Assembly (NCBI GenBank): GCA_018969565.1
Contig: JAGWYC010000109.1
Span: forward strand, 1-6,731
Source of the DNA: Bacteroidota bacterium
GTDB taxonomy: Bacteria; Bacteroidota; Bacteroidia; NS11-12g; UBA955
Length of the DNA stretch: 6,731 bases
Direction: 5' to 3'
Under the pieces are notes generated by a model. That model had not been told where the DNA came from and ran no database searches. It saw nothing but the letters and a program-made list of their open reading frames with translations. Each line of letters opens with the position of its first letter. The first letter of the stretch is position 1. Made by a program: the position numbers and the translations under genes. Shown here in pieces: positions 1-6,175 of the stretch.

Positions 1-3000
1 GTAAAACTTTGGTCCGATTCCATCCTGCCCTGTGAGAAACCGGCCAACATGCGTGTGCGAGTGGTGGTACTCGGTCCGGATACCACGGCCACGGAAGACA
101 AGTTTCAGGTGTTGTTTCCTAAAGGAATGCTGTATGATACTGCTTCTTTGAAGAACATCCGCAACGGACCCAAGTCGGTTAGTATCAAAAACGTAAATGG
201 CGCTCAGGCTGTTGAATGGTCATTGCCCAGTAGTGTGAGGCCGGGTGATTCTATAGAGTTTGCCTTTAAATACAATACAGATGGCTACTATTTCGGTTGC
301 GGGCCTTTTGACCTGTATGGACAATCGGTGGTGCGTCAGGAAGTGGTTTGTGTGAAGGATAATTCAAAATGTAAAATCAATGTCATTACAGGCAGCACGA
401 ACATTCAGCCACCGCTTTCCAAAGGGCAACTTAGTTTCTCTTTAGGAAGCATCAGCAGTAAACAGATACACAACGATTCAGAGCTGGTGCAGATGAATTA
501 CCGCATTACCAACAGCGGTGTGCGTATTTCACCTTCAAATCCGCTCATTGTCCGCTACCATTTTGACAGCGATGCCAGCGGAAATCTGACTCCGGGCGAT
601 CGTTTGCTGGGCGCGGATACCTTTACACGGAGTCTTCAGCCCGGCGGGGTGATGAACGTTGTGAAGTCGTTGCGCATGAAGGCCGGTTATTCCTGTGCCC
701 TGATTGCGGTGCTTGACTCGGCCAGTTGTGCTTGTTCTTTCAAGCAACTGCGCTTTCCGGTGCCTCCGCTTTCCAACGCAGGACCAGACCGTGTCTTGTG
801 CCAGGGTGATTCGCTCAGGCTGGGACAGTTTAAAACCACGGGTTTCACCTATTTATGGGAGCCCGCAGCAGCGGTGGATGATGAAACCCTCGCCATGCCG
901 CGCTGTTTACTCATTAACCAGTCGGGGCTCCCGGAAACCTATCCACTTTACCTTATAACAAACAGGGGTCGTTGCATCACCCGGGATACCATGTTGGTTC
1001 AGGTGAATCCCTTGCCGATTATATCCAGCCGTACCAAAGACACATTGGTGTGCAAGGGCCGCGCTGTGCAACTCATAGCAAGCGGTAAGACAGCCGGAGG
1101 CACTGTCAGTTTCCGTTGGATTCCGAATGTTGGCCTGTCTGATTCAACCGGTTCGTCGGTTTTAGCAAAGCCCGGCGTTTCCACAACCTACAGGGTTTTT
1201 GCCATTGACCGCAACGGCTGTCGTCGCAGCGATACCAGCAGGATCAACATCATGCCCTATCCGAAGTCGCGCTTTACCTGGAAGTTTACGTGCGAAGGCT
1301 CGCCTTTGGTAGTGATTGACTCCAGCAGCATCAGCGCAGGGTCTATCGTAACGCGCTACTGGAAGCTGGCAGGAAAGGATACGCTGAACGGTTTACAGCA
1401 CGAAGTAAACATGCAGGGTCTGCTCAAACAGAAGGTGCAATTGGTCAGTGTAAGCAACATAGGCTGCAGTGATACCTTCACCGCGGATGTGGATGTGAAA
1501 CCACGTCCCAGGGCCCTGTTTTCCGTGAATCCCGTGTGTTTTGGCGACAGCTTGCTGCTGCGCAGCCGGAGCAGTCTCAGTTTCGGAAGTCTGAATACCC
1601 CGCTCTGGTTGTTTGGTGACGGGCAGAAGGCACAGGGAGTAACCGTGAAACACCGATATGCATTTGCAGATACCTTCAGGCTGAGCCTTGTTGCGACCAG
1701 CAATCTGGGCTGTTCTGATACACTCACACAGGACGCCGTGGTATTTCCTCGTCCGAAGGCTGCGTATTCAGTGCAATCGGTTTGCCGTGGCGATACGCTG
1801 TATTTCAGGGATAGAACCTTGCTGAAAGGCGATGTGGTAAAAAGTTATTACTGGCTGGTTGACGGCAAGTTGGTTTACCGAACCGCAAACCCGGCCACCC
1901 GCAGCAGCAGGGAAGGCTTTAATCGTGTGTACCTGCATGTGCGAGGCAGTTTGGGTTGCGCTGACAGCTTGAGTGATTCTGTATGGGTATATCCATTGCC
2001 CCGCCCTGCGTTTGCGGTGCCTGTGGTTTGTGAAGGGGAATACAGCCGCTTCAAAGACAGTTCGACCATATTGGCGGGAAGAATAGCCAAACGCCTCTGG
2101 AATCTTGCCGACGGAAACACATCCACGCTGATCCATCCATTGCATCGCTATGCCGTGGGTGGCAACTATCCGGTGAAGTTGTGGGAAGAAAGTGAACAGG
2201 GTTGTCGCGATTCGCTGACAAAAACGGTTGTGGTCCATGGCGCGGCGCGGCCTCAGATCAGCACCGCCGATCATTGTTTCAAAGAGTATGGCCGCTTTAC
2301 AGGCATCTACAGCGGAAACGGAAATCCGGCAGGATGGACCTGGCGTTTCGGGGATGGGGATTCCTCTTTGTCGCAGAATCAACTATACCGGCACAAGGCG
2401 CCCGGTACCTACCGGGTTGATTTGCGCATCCGTACAGATCAAAATTGTATTTACGACACCTTTACGACGGTGCGTGTAAATGCGCTGCCACGTGTGGGCT
2501 TTGGATTCACCAACCGTTGTTATGACAACAAGCTGAGTTTCAGCGATACCATAAGCCTCGCAGGGGGTATTGTGCGTTCCATACGCTGGAGTTTCGGGGA
2601 TGGTGATACCGCAGCCATAGGTTATCCCACGCATGCTTATCCTTCTGCGGGAACCTGGCGTGTGTCATTGATAGCCGTCAGTGACCGCGGGTGCATGGAT
2701 TCTGCCGTGAAGACTGTGGCTACTTACGACAAGGTTATCCCCGACTTCAGCGCTGATACGGTGTGCTTCGGTAATGTGACCGCCTTTAAGGATTTGAGCG
2801 TTTCGCCCGGTGCGGCCATTGCCCGGTACTACTGGGATTTCAATGACGGCAGGACTTCTTCTGCAAAAAATCCTGCCTATACGTATAAGCGTGAAGGAGT
2901 TTATCTGGTGAAGCATTCCATCTCCACGAGCTATAACTGCCAGTACGACACCATCAAACGTGTTATTGTACACCCGATGCCCATTGCGGGCTTCACTACT

Positions 3001-3495
3001 GTACCTGCGGAAGGCGCCACTGTGCTTAATCCGGTAATTAGTTTCTTTGATATCAGCAGCGGAGCAGATTCTCTTTGGTATAGCAGCGGTGATGGCGGTA
3101 TTTACAGGCAGCGCGACTTTGTACACCGCTATGCCGACAGCGGTTGGTATCGCGTGGTGCAATATGTGGCCAATAAGGAAGGTTGTGCCGATACCTTCAG
3201 CAAGCCGGTATATATTAATTTCATATACACCATGTACCTGCCTGATGCGTTTACACCCAACCGCGACGGCAAGAACGAGTTGTTCGGTCCTGTGGGTAAA
3301 GGCATTGAGTCTTATGAGATGAAGATTTACAGCCGCTGGGGTGAGTTAATGTACGAAACACAAAACAGTGAACCCTGGGATGGGAATTTCAAAGGCAGCC
3401 CTGTGCCTGCCGGAGTTTATGTGGTATCGTTGAATCTGGTGGATTTTAAAGGCGCGCGGCATTGGCAACAGGCCACATTCCATTTGATGCGTTAA
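1..3495 (+). CDS. Secreted multi-PKD-repeat surface protein with T9SS type B sorting domain (5' partial)
   Basis: The frame is open from base 1 to the TAA at 3493-3495 (1164 visible residues). The ATG at 49 is probably internal: the 16 codons before it are open and coding-like, and no signal peptide is visible, so the true start lies upstream of the window. Visible order: a beta-rich, DUF11/CARDB-like region (about residues 1-257), ten Ig/PKD-like units (about 258-1075), and a gliding-motility-associated C-terminal domain (about 1076-1164). Several units carry the PKD signature W-x-F-G-D-G. Proteins of this build in Bacteroidota are exported by Sec, cross the outer membrane by the type IX secretion system and become surface-anchored or released. 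They serve as adhesins, gliding factors or carbohydrate-binding scaffolds. No catalytic domain is visible, so an adhesive or structural role is inferred; the ligand is unknown. The gene converges on the minus-strand gene ending at 3500, with a 4 bp gap. Confidence 0.95.
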   Translation, partial: VKLWSDSILPCEKPANMRVRVVVLGPDTTATEDKFQVLFPKGMLYDTASLKNIRNGPKSVSIKNVNGAQAVEWSLPSSVRPGDSIEFAFKYNTDGYYFGCGPFDLYGQSVVRQEVVCVKDNSKCKINVITGSTNIQPPLSKGQLSFSLGSISSKQIHNDSELVQMNYRITNSGVRISPSNPLIVRYHFDSDASGNLTPGDRLLGADTFTRSLQPGGVMNVVKSLRMKAGYSCALIAVLDSASCACSFKQLRFPVPPLSNAGPDRVLCQGDSLRLGQFKTTGFTYLWEPAAAVDDETLAMPRCLLINQSGLPETYPLYLITNRGRCITRDTMLVQVNPLPIISSRTKDTLVCKGRAVQLIASGKTAGGTVSFRWIPNVGLSDSTGSSVLAKPGVSTTYRVFAIDRNGCRRSDTSRINIMPYPKSRFTWKFTCEGSPLVVIDSSSISAGSIVTRYWKLAGKDTLNGLQHEVNMQGLLKQKVQLVSVSNIGCSDTFTADVDVKPRPRALFSVNPVCFGDSLLLRSRSSLSFGSLNTPLWLFGDGQKAQGVTVKHRYAFADTFRLSLVATSNLGCSDTLTQDAVVFPRPKAAYSVQSVCRGDTLYFRDRTLLKGDVVKSYYWLVDGKLVYRTANPATRSSREGFNRVYLHVRGSLGCADSLSDSVWVYPLPRPAFAVPVVCEGEYSRFKDSSTILAGRIAKRLWNLADGNTSTLIHPLHRYAVGGNYPVKLWEESEQGCRDSLTKTVVVHGAARPQISTADHCFKEYGRFTGIYSGNGNPAGWTWRFGDGDSSLSQNQLYRHKAPGTYRVDLRIRTDQNCIYDTFTTVRVNALPRVGFGFTNRCYDNKLSFSDTISLAGGIVRSIRWSFGDGDTAAIGYPTHAYPSAGTWRVSLIAVSDRGCMDSAVKTVATYDKVIPDFSADTVCFGNVTAFKDLSVSPGAAIARYYWDFNDGRTSSAKNPAYTYKREGVYLVKHSISTSYNCQYDTIKRVIVHPMPIAGFTTVPAEGATVLNPVISFFDISSGADSLWYSSGDGGIYRQRDFVHRYADSGWYRVVQYVANKEGCADTFSKPVYINFIYTMYLPDAFTPNRDGKNELFGPVGKGIESYEMKIYSRWGELMYETQNSEPWDGNFKGSPVPAGVYVVSLNLVDFKGARHWQQATFHLMR
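565..600 (+). other. EF-hand-like / DxDxSG calcium-binding loop in the N-terminal region
   Basis: The 12 codons read D-S-D-A-S-G-N-L-T-P-G-D. Ligand-type residues stand at loop positions 1, 3, 5, 7, 9 and 12, Gly at 6 and Leu at 8, which is the pattern of an EF-hand or dockerin-type calcium loop. Such loops occur within beta domains of secreted Bacteroidota proteins. Calcium binding is inferred from the pattern only; flanking helices are not obvious, so this may be an isolated turn. Confidence 0.4.
772..3225 (+). repeat. Ten tandem Ig/PKD-like protein repeats, ~246 bp (82 aa) period
   Basis: Aligning the translation by eye on its recurring Cys-x-Gly-Asp and Gly-Cys-x-Asp-Thr motifs gives unit starts at 772, 1018, 1264, 1510, 1756, 2008, 2254, 2491, 2737 and 2983. 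Most units are exactly 82 residues; exceptions are 84 (1756), 79 (2254) and about 81 (2983). A typical unit opens with an aromatic-rich strand, then Cys, then Trp about 23 residues later, often in W-x-F-G-D-G, then an H/Y-x-Y segment, and closes with Gly-Cys-x-Asp-Thr and a Pro-rich linker. The first two units are Ig-like without FGDG; the first carries the Asn-Ala-Gly-Pro-Asp start common in Bacteroidota surface proteins. FGDG-type turns are clear in the units at 1510, 2254 and 2491, and variant (ADG, NDG, SGDG) at 2008, 2737 and 2983. They are degenerate at 1264 and 1756. The units are diverged in sequence, so this is old domain duplication rather than recent DNA repeats. Confidence 0.85.
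3226..3492 (+). other. T9SS type B sorting domain (gliding-motility-associated C-terminal domain)
   Basis: The last 89 residues match the CHU_C / gliding-motility C-terminal family. They open with Tyr-Leu-Pro-Asp-Ala-Phe-Thr-Pro-Asn-x-Asp-Gly-x-Asn. They continue with a Lys-Ile-Tyr-Ser-Arg-Trp-Gly strand (about 3325-3345), Trp-Asp-Gly (about 3376-3384) and Pro-Ala-Gly-Val-Tyr near the end. In this family the domain is the export signal read by the type IX secretion machinery; type B signals are known from SprB-like gliding adhesins. It tells us the protein goes to the cell surface or medium and that the host encodes a T9SS, although no T9SS component gene lies in this window. The domain ends at the stop codon, as expected. 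Confidence 0.93.
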
Positions 3496-3499
3496 CAGA

Positions 3500-4135
3500 T
3501 TAAGGCTCTCCGAGTGAATAGAACTCCATTTTCTCGGTAGTATGGCTTCGCAATACGCCCACGCTTAATAGGTTTACAAGGATCCGCGTGGCACGGCGTC
3601 GGCTGATGTTAAAGGCCTGACAAACTTGCGGCATGGTCACTTTTACCTGTGTTTCTACCATTTGCAGGATACCGCGTTCCAGCGGGGTGAAGCTGAACTG
3701 TTTGTTATGCGGGCTTTGTTGTCGCTTCATCAGGTCAACAGTGACCTTACTGGCCAGGATGCACTGGTCATTCACCCGAACATATACCCACCACTTGCCC
3801 TGATCGTCCTTGGCGTAATAGGGTCGTTCGGCTCCTTTGGGCACTATGGCTTCGATGATGGTTTTGCCTTCGGCCTCATGCTCCTGAAGCACTAGGTTTA
3901 TTTCCGGTTTGCAGAAGAAATGGGCGGCGAGGTCCAGCATGTATTTCTCGTCCTCGCTCTTGATGCCACCGATAGTTCTGTTGTCGCGCACCCCTACCAG
4001 GATGGTTCCACCCTTGTGGTTGGCGAAACTCACCATCGTTTTGGCAATTTTAGCTGCGCTGCTGATGGTTTGCTTGAAGTCAAGAGTTTCGCTTTCTCCG
4101 GAGATCAGATATTTCCTGATATGTGACGGGGTCAT
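3500..4135 (-). CDS. Schlafen/AlbA_2-domain putative ATP-binding protein with C-terminal helix-turn-helix-like region
   Basis: A 211-residue protein. Residues about 8-125 form an AlbA_2 domain (also called the divergent AAA-4 or Schlafen-like domain). They show E-S-E-x-x-D-F-K at 14-21, the F-A-N-H-K-G-G-x-I-x-x-G-V core at 37-49, and R-P-Y-Y (104-107) followed by W-W-V-Y-V-R-V (115-121). Residues about 147-210 look like a winged helix-turn-helix: a helix starting P-L-E-R-G-I-L, then an N-I-S-R-R-R-A-T-R recognition-helix-like segment at 176-184. Proteins with this pairing are annotated as putative ATP- or DNA-binding regulators. Relatives of the domain include eukaryotic Schlafen RNases, so nucleic-acid binding is likely but the activity is unknown. 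Its ATG overlaps the upstream peptidase stop codon (ATGA at 4135-4132), implying translational coupling and a shared mRNA. No separate ribosome binding site is seen. The TAA stop lies 4 bp from the stop of the convergent surface-protein gene. The domain call is firm; the function is not. Confidence 0.87.
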   Translation of the reverse strand: MTPSHIRKYLISGESETLDFKQTISSAAKIAKTMVSFANHKGGTILVGVRDNRTIGGIKSEDEKYMLDLAAHFFCKPEINLVLQEHEAEGKTIIEAIVPKGAERPYYAKDDQGKWWVYVRVNDQCILASKVTVDLMKRQQSPHNKQFSFTPLERGILQMVETQVKVTMPQVCQAFNISRRRATRILVNLLSVGVLRSHTTEKMEFYSLGEP

Positions 4136-5370
4136 TCAGGTAGGTAAAGCAAATAGCTTAGCTGTTCGAAGTTGAAGATTTCATTAGCGATTTCCAACAG
4201 GTCGTCGGCTTTTATGGCATCAATTTTAGCCAACACTTCCTCCAGGGTGTCCACTCGGCCATTCTGCAGCACATTTTTACCTAAATGCAGCATCAGCCCG
4301 TTGCGGTGTTCATCGGCCATCACAATCTGCCCTTTCAGTTGATTCAGGGCATTGTGCATCTGGATAATACCCAGTTTCTGTTCGCAGAGTTTCTTCAGTT
4401 CCTTTTCGATCAAATGCATGGCGCGGTGCAGGTTTTTCTTGTCGCTGCTCACATAGCAATGAAACATGCCCGAATCCTCAAATGAGGCATAGCCGCTTTC
4501 CACGCTGTAGGTGAAGCCGTATTTCTCTCTGATGGCCAGGTTGAGCCTTGAGTTGAGCCCGGGGCCGCCCAGCACATTATTCAAGAGAATCAGAGGCCAG
4601 CGCTTAGGGTGTGAATACGGATAGGCCAGATTGCCCAGGATGCCATAGCTCTGCACGTGGTCGGTTGTCTTTTCTTGTCGGCCGGCCTTGTACTTTTTTA
4701 CCTTGGCCGTGTTGCGCAGTCCGTTCTGGTAAAGTGGAATATCAGCGAGCAGCGGCTCTAGGGTGCGAATGGCGCGTTGCAGGCTGATGTTACCTACCAC
4801 GGCAATGACCACATTCTCAGGACCGTAATACTGATCGCGAAAAGCCGTGAGGTCTTTGCGTTTCATGCCGCGCACGGATTCAGGCGTGCCCAGTATGTTA
4901 CCCGCCAGCGGATGCCCGTCAAATACCTGCTCCTGGAATTCGTCGTATATGTTCTCTTCCGGGGTGTCGCGATATAAGTTGATTTCTTCGCAGATGACCT
5001 GTTGTTCCTTATGCAATTCGTGCTCCGGGAAAATGCTGCGGAAGCATACATCGGTGAGCAATTCTGCAGCACGGCTGAAGTGCTCTGTAGTAACACTTGC
5101 ATACACACTGGTTAACTCCTTGGTAGTGAAAGCATTAAGCTCTCCGCCAACCGTTTCAAGTCGGTTGAGTACATGGATGGCTTTACGCTTTTCGGTGCCT
5201 TTGAACATCATGTGTTCGAAGCAGTGCGCCATGCCGGGCCATGCGCCATCATTTCGGCTGCCTGCACGGATTACAAAGCCAAGGTGTGCCAGACGGGTGC
5301 CGCTCACGCGCTGATGAACCATGCGGAGTCCGTTGGAAAAAGTATGCACTTGGTGTAGTTCGCGGGCCAT
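4132..5370 (-). CDS. M16B family zinc metallopeptidase (processing-peptidase/insulinase-like)
   Basis: A 412-residue single-unit M16 peptidase, the usual length for the M16B subfamily, which works as a homodimer or with an inactive partner. The inverted zinc motif H-x-x-E-H is intact at 49-53 (H49, E52 as catalytic base, H53). The third ligand is most likely E129 in C-E-E-I, 76 residues further on, as in the mitochondrial processing peptidase beta subunit. The second half carries the conserved substrate-binding Arg/Tyr pair in R-E-K-Y-G-F-T-Y (R281, Y288). Also recognisable are the N-G-L-R segment (13-16), G-G-E-L-N-A-F-T (75-82) and N-I-L-G-T-P-E (158-164). No signal peptide is seen, so a cytoplasmic site is inferred; the family degrades or processes peptides. 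The ATG at 5370 is favoured because family similarity begins within a few residues and a promoter-like element sits just before it. The gene overlaps the downstream AlbA_2 gene by 4 bases. No second, inactive M16 gene adjoins it. Confidence 0.95.
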   Translation of the reverse strand: MARELHQVHTFSNGLRMVHQRVSGTRLAHLGFVIRAGSRNDGAWPGMAHCFEHMMFKGTEKRKAIHVLNRLETVGGELNAFTTKELTSVYASVTTEHFSRAAELLTDVCFRSIFPEHELHKEQQVICEEINLYRDTPEENIYDEFQEQVFDGHPLAGNILGTPESVRGMKRKDLTAFRDQYYGPENVVIAVVGNISLQRAIRTLEPLLADIPLYQNGLRNTAKVKKYKAGRQEKTTDHVQSYGILGNLAYPYSHPKRWPLILLNNVLGGPGLNSRLNLAIREKYGFTYSVESGYASFEDSGMFHCYVSSDKKNLHRAMHLIEKELKKLCEQKLGIIQMHNALNQLKGQIVMADEHRNGLMLHLGKNVLQNGRVDTLEEVLAKIDAIKADDLLEIANEIFNFEQLSYLLYLPE

Positions 5371-5377
5371 GTTCAGG

Positions 5378-5385
5378 CAAAGGTA
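5378..5385 (-). promoter_or_regulatory. Putative Bacteroidota -7 promoter element upstream of the M16 peptidase gene
   Basis: On the minus strand this reads TACCTTTG, a full match to the Bacteroidota sigma-ABfr -7 consensus TAnnTTTG. It ends 7 nt before the peptidase ATG, so transcription would begin at or within a few bases of the start codon, giving a leaderless or near-leaderless mRNA. I find no TTTG-type -33 element 19-21 bp upstream. The call therefore rests on the -7 match and its position. Confidence 0.5.
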
Positions 5386-5394
5386 ACAATGCAG

Positions 5395-5414
5395 GCAGCG
5401 GGTAGTTTCGCTGC
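5395..5414. repeat. Inverted repeat (6 bp arms, 8 nt loop) in the alkD-peptidase spacer
   Basis: GCAGCG at 5395-5400 and CGCTGC at 5409-5414 are perfect complements across an 8 nt loop. An alternative pairing uses flanking bases (ATGCAG with CTGCAT on the minus strand). The repeat lies just downstream of the alkD stop codon and about 10 bp upstream of the peptidase -7 element. It lacks a following T-run, so it is a poor intrinsic terminator. It could be an attenuating hairpin for alkD, an operator for the peptidase operon, or chance. Confidence 0.3.
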
Positions 5415-5434
5415 ATCCGATGAATGCGCCCTGA

Positions 5435-6100
5435 TCAGAGGTGTTTGGATGCTTCGCGCACGCTCAGCGTATGCAAAGAAGTGCATTGTAGGAAGGCCCG
5501 CACATCTTCGGGGGCGGTATAGGCGTATTGCCGCAAAGCCCAGCCTATAGCCTTCCTGATAAAAAACTCTTTCGATTGGCTATGCGTTTCCGCCAGACTG
5601 AAAAGCAGTTCGACATCTGTTTGTTCTTTGTACTTCAGTTGGAAAATCAGGGCCGTACGATTTAGCCACATGTTATCGTCGGCGCTCCAACGCAGCGCAG
5701 TTTTTCTACGGAATTCCGGCGTCTGGCGCAAGAGGTAAGCGCCCAGCTGGTTGGTTGCAATGTGATCTACTGAATCCCACCAGGATTTGCGGGTAATCAG
5801 GGATTCCATTAGCGCAAAACTCTCGGTGTTCCAGAATTTCTTTTTCTGATCCATTAAGCCCATGGCGGTATAGTGGAATTCCCGTTCAGGCAGGGTCCAC
5901 AGATGGTCAACGGCGCGGTGAATCAGGTCAAGTTCAGTTTCTCGTGCTTCTTTCAGAAAAGGTTTCATAAGCGCGGCGCGTTCCGGTTTCTTAATACCCA
6001 GAAATGGGAAGCGGTTTTTCATGTAGGCTTCCATGGGGCGGGCCGTTTCAGCGTTGGCGGATTGGCGAAGAGATTCAATCAGTATTCCCGTATGAAACAT
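5435..6100 (-). CDS. alkD: DNA alkylation repair protein, AlkD-type DNA glycosylase
   Basis: A 221-residue protein of the DNA alkylation repair (HEAT/ALK-repeat) family, close to the length of Bacillus cereus AlkD. Characterised members excise positively charged N3- and N7-alkylated purines such as 3-methyladenine and 7-methylguanine without flipping the base out of the helix. The protein is all-helical as expected. Family landmarks are M-x-x-Y-M-K-N-R-F-x-F-L-G-I (23-36), W-W-D-S-V-D at 107-112, M-W-L-N-R-T-A (144-150), F-Q-L-K-Y-K (153-158), and F-I-R-K-A-I-G-W-A-L-R (180-190). The AlkD active-site residues W109, D113, R148 and W187 correspond here to W108, D112, R148 and W187, so the enzyme should be active. 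The ATG at 6100 puts the N-terminus in register with AlkD; no Shine-Dalgarno is visible. It lies downstream of ndk beyond a hairpin terminator, and 64 bp upstream of the peptidase gene. It is probably expressed by read-through or from a weak promoter of its own. Confidence 0.94.
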   Translation of the reverse strand: MFHTGILIESLRQSANAETARPMEAYMKNRFPFLGIKKPERAALMKPFLKEARETELDLIHRAVDHLWTLPEREFHYTAMGLMDQKKKFWNTESFALMESLITRKSWWDSVDHIATNQLGAYLLRQTPEFRRKTALRWSADDNMWLNRTALIFQLKYKEQTDVELLFSLAETHSQSKEFFIRKAIGWALRQYAYTAPEDVRAFLQCTSLHTLSVREASKHL

Positions 6101-6125
6101 GAATATCGAGATGTTTTTTAAAACA

Positions 6126-6150
6126 GAAACCCCGGGAATTCCGGGGTTTC
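6126..6150 (-). terminator. Intrinsic terminator-like hairpin downstream of ndk
   Basis: A perfect 10 bp inverted repeat (GAAACCCCGG at 6126-6135, CCGGGGTTTC at 6141-6150) surrounds a 5 nt loop, making a strong GC-rich hairpin. On the minus strand it is followed by TGTTTT, a short imperfect T-run. On the plus strand it is followed by AAAA, so termination should act on leftward transcription. It starts 26 bp past the ndk stop codon and separates ndk from alkD. Confidence 0.75.
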
Positions 6151-6175
6151 AAAATTGGCATTTTTGGTTCGGTAA

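Noticed and set aside
49..51. ATG at 49 as the true start of the surface protein
   Set aside because: The frame is open back to base 1 with coding-like residues, and no signal peptide follows the ATG, although a T9SS cargo needs one; the gene is cut by the window edge.
1768..2382. 204-codon open frame on the minus strand inside the surface-protein gene
   Set aside because: It is antisense to a clearly coding repeat region; its translation is Cys/His/Arg/Gln-rich and resembles no known domain, and its frame is explained by the codon pattern of the plus-strand repeats.
2665..3162. 165-codon minus-strand open frame inside the surface-protein gene
   Set aside because: Antisense shadow of PKD units with no recognisable motif and no promoter or start context.
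4847..5314. 155-codon plus-strand open frame opposite the M16 peptidase gene
   Set aside because: It lies entirely opposite the conserved catalytic half of the peptidase; the translation is Ser/Cys/Arg-rich and of low plausibility.
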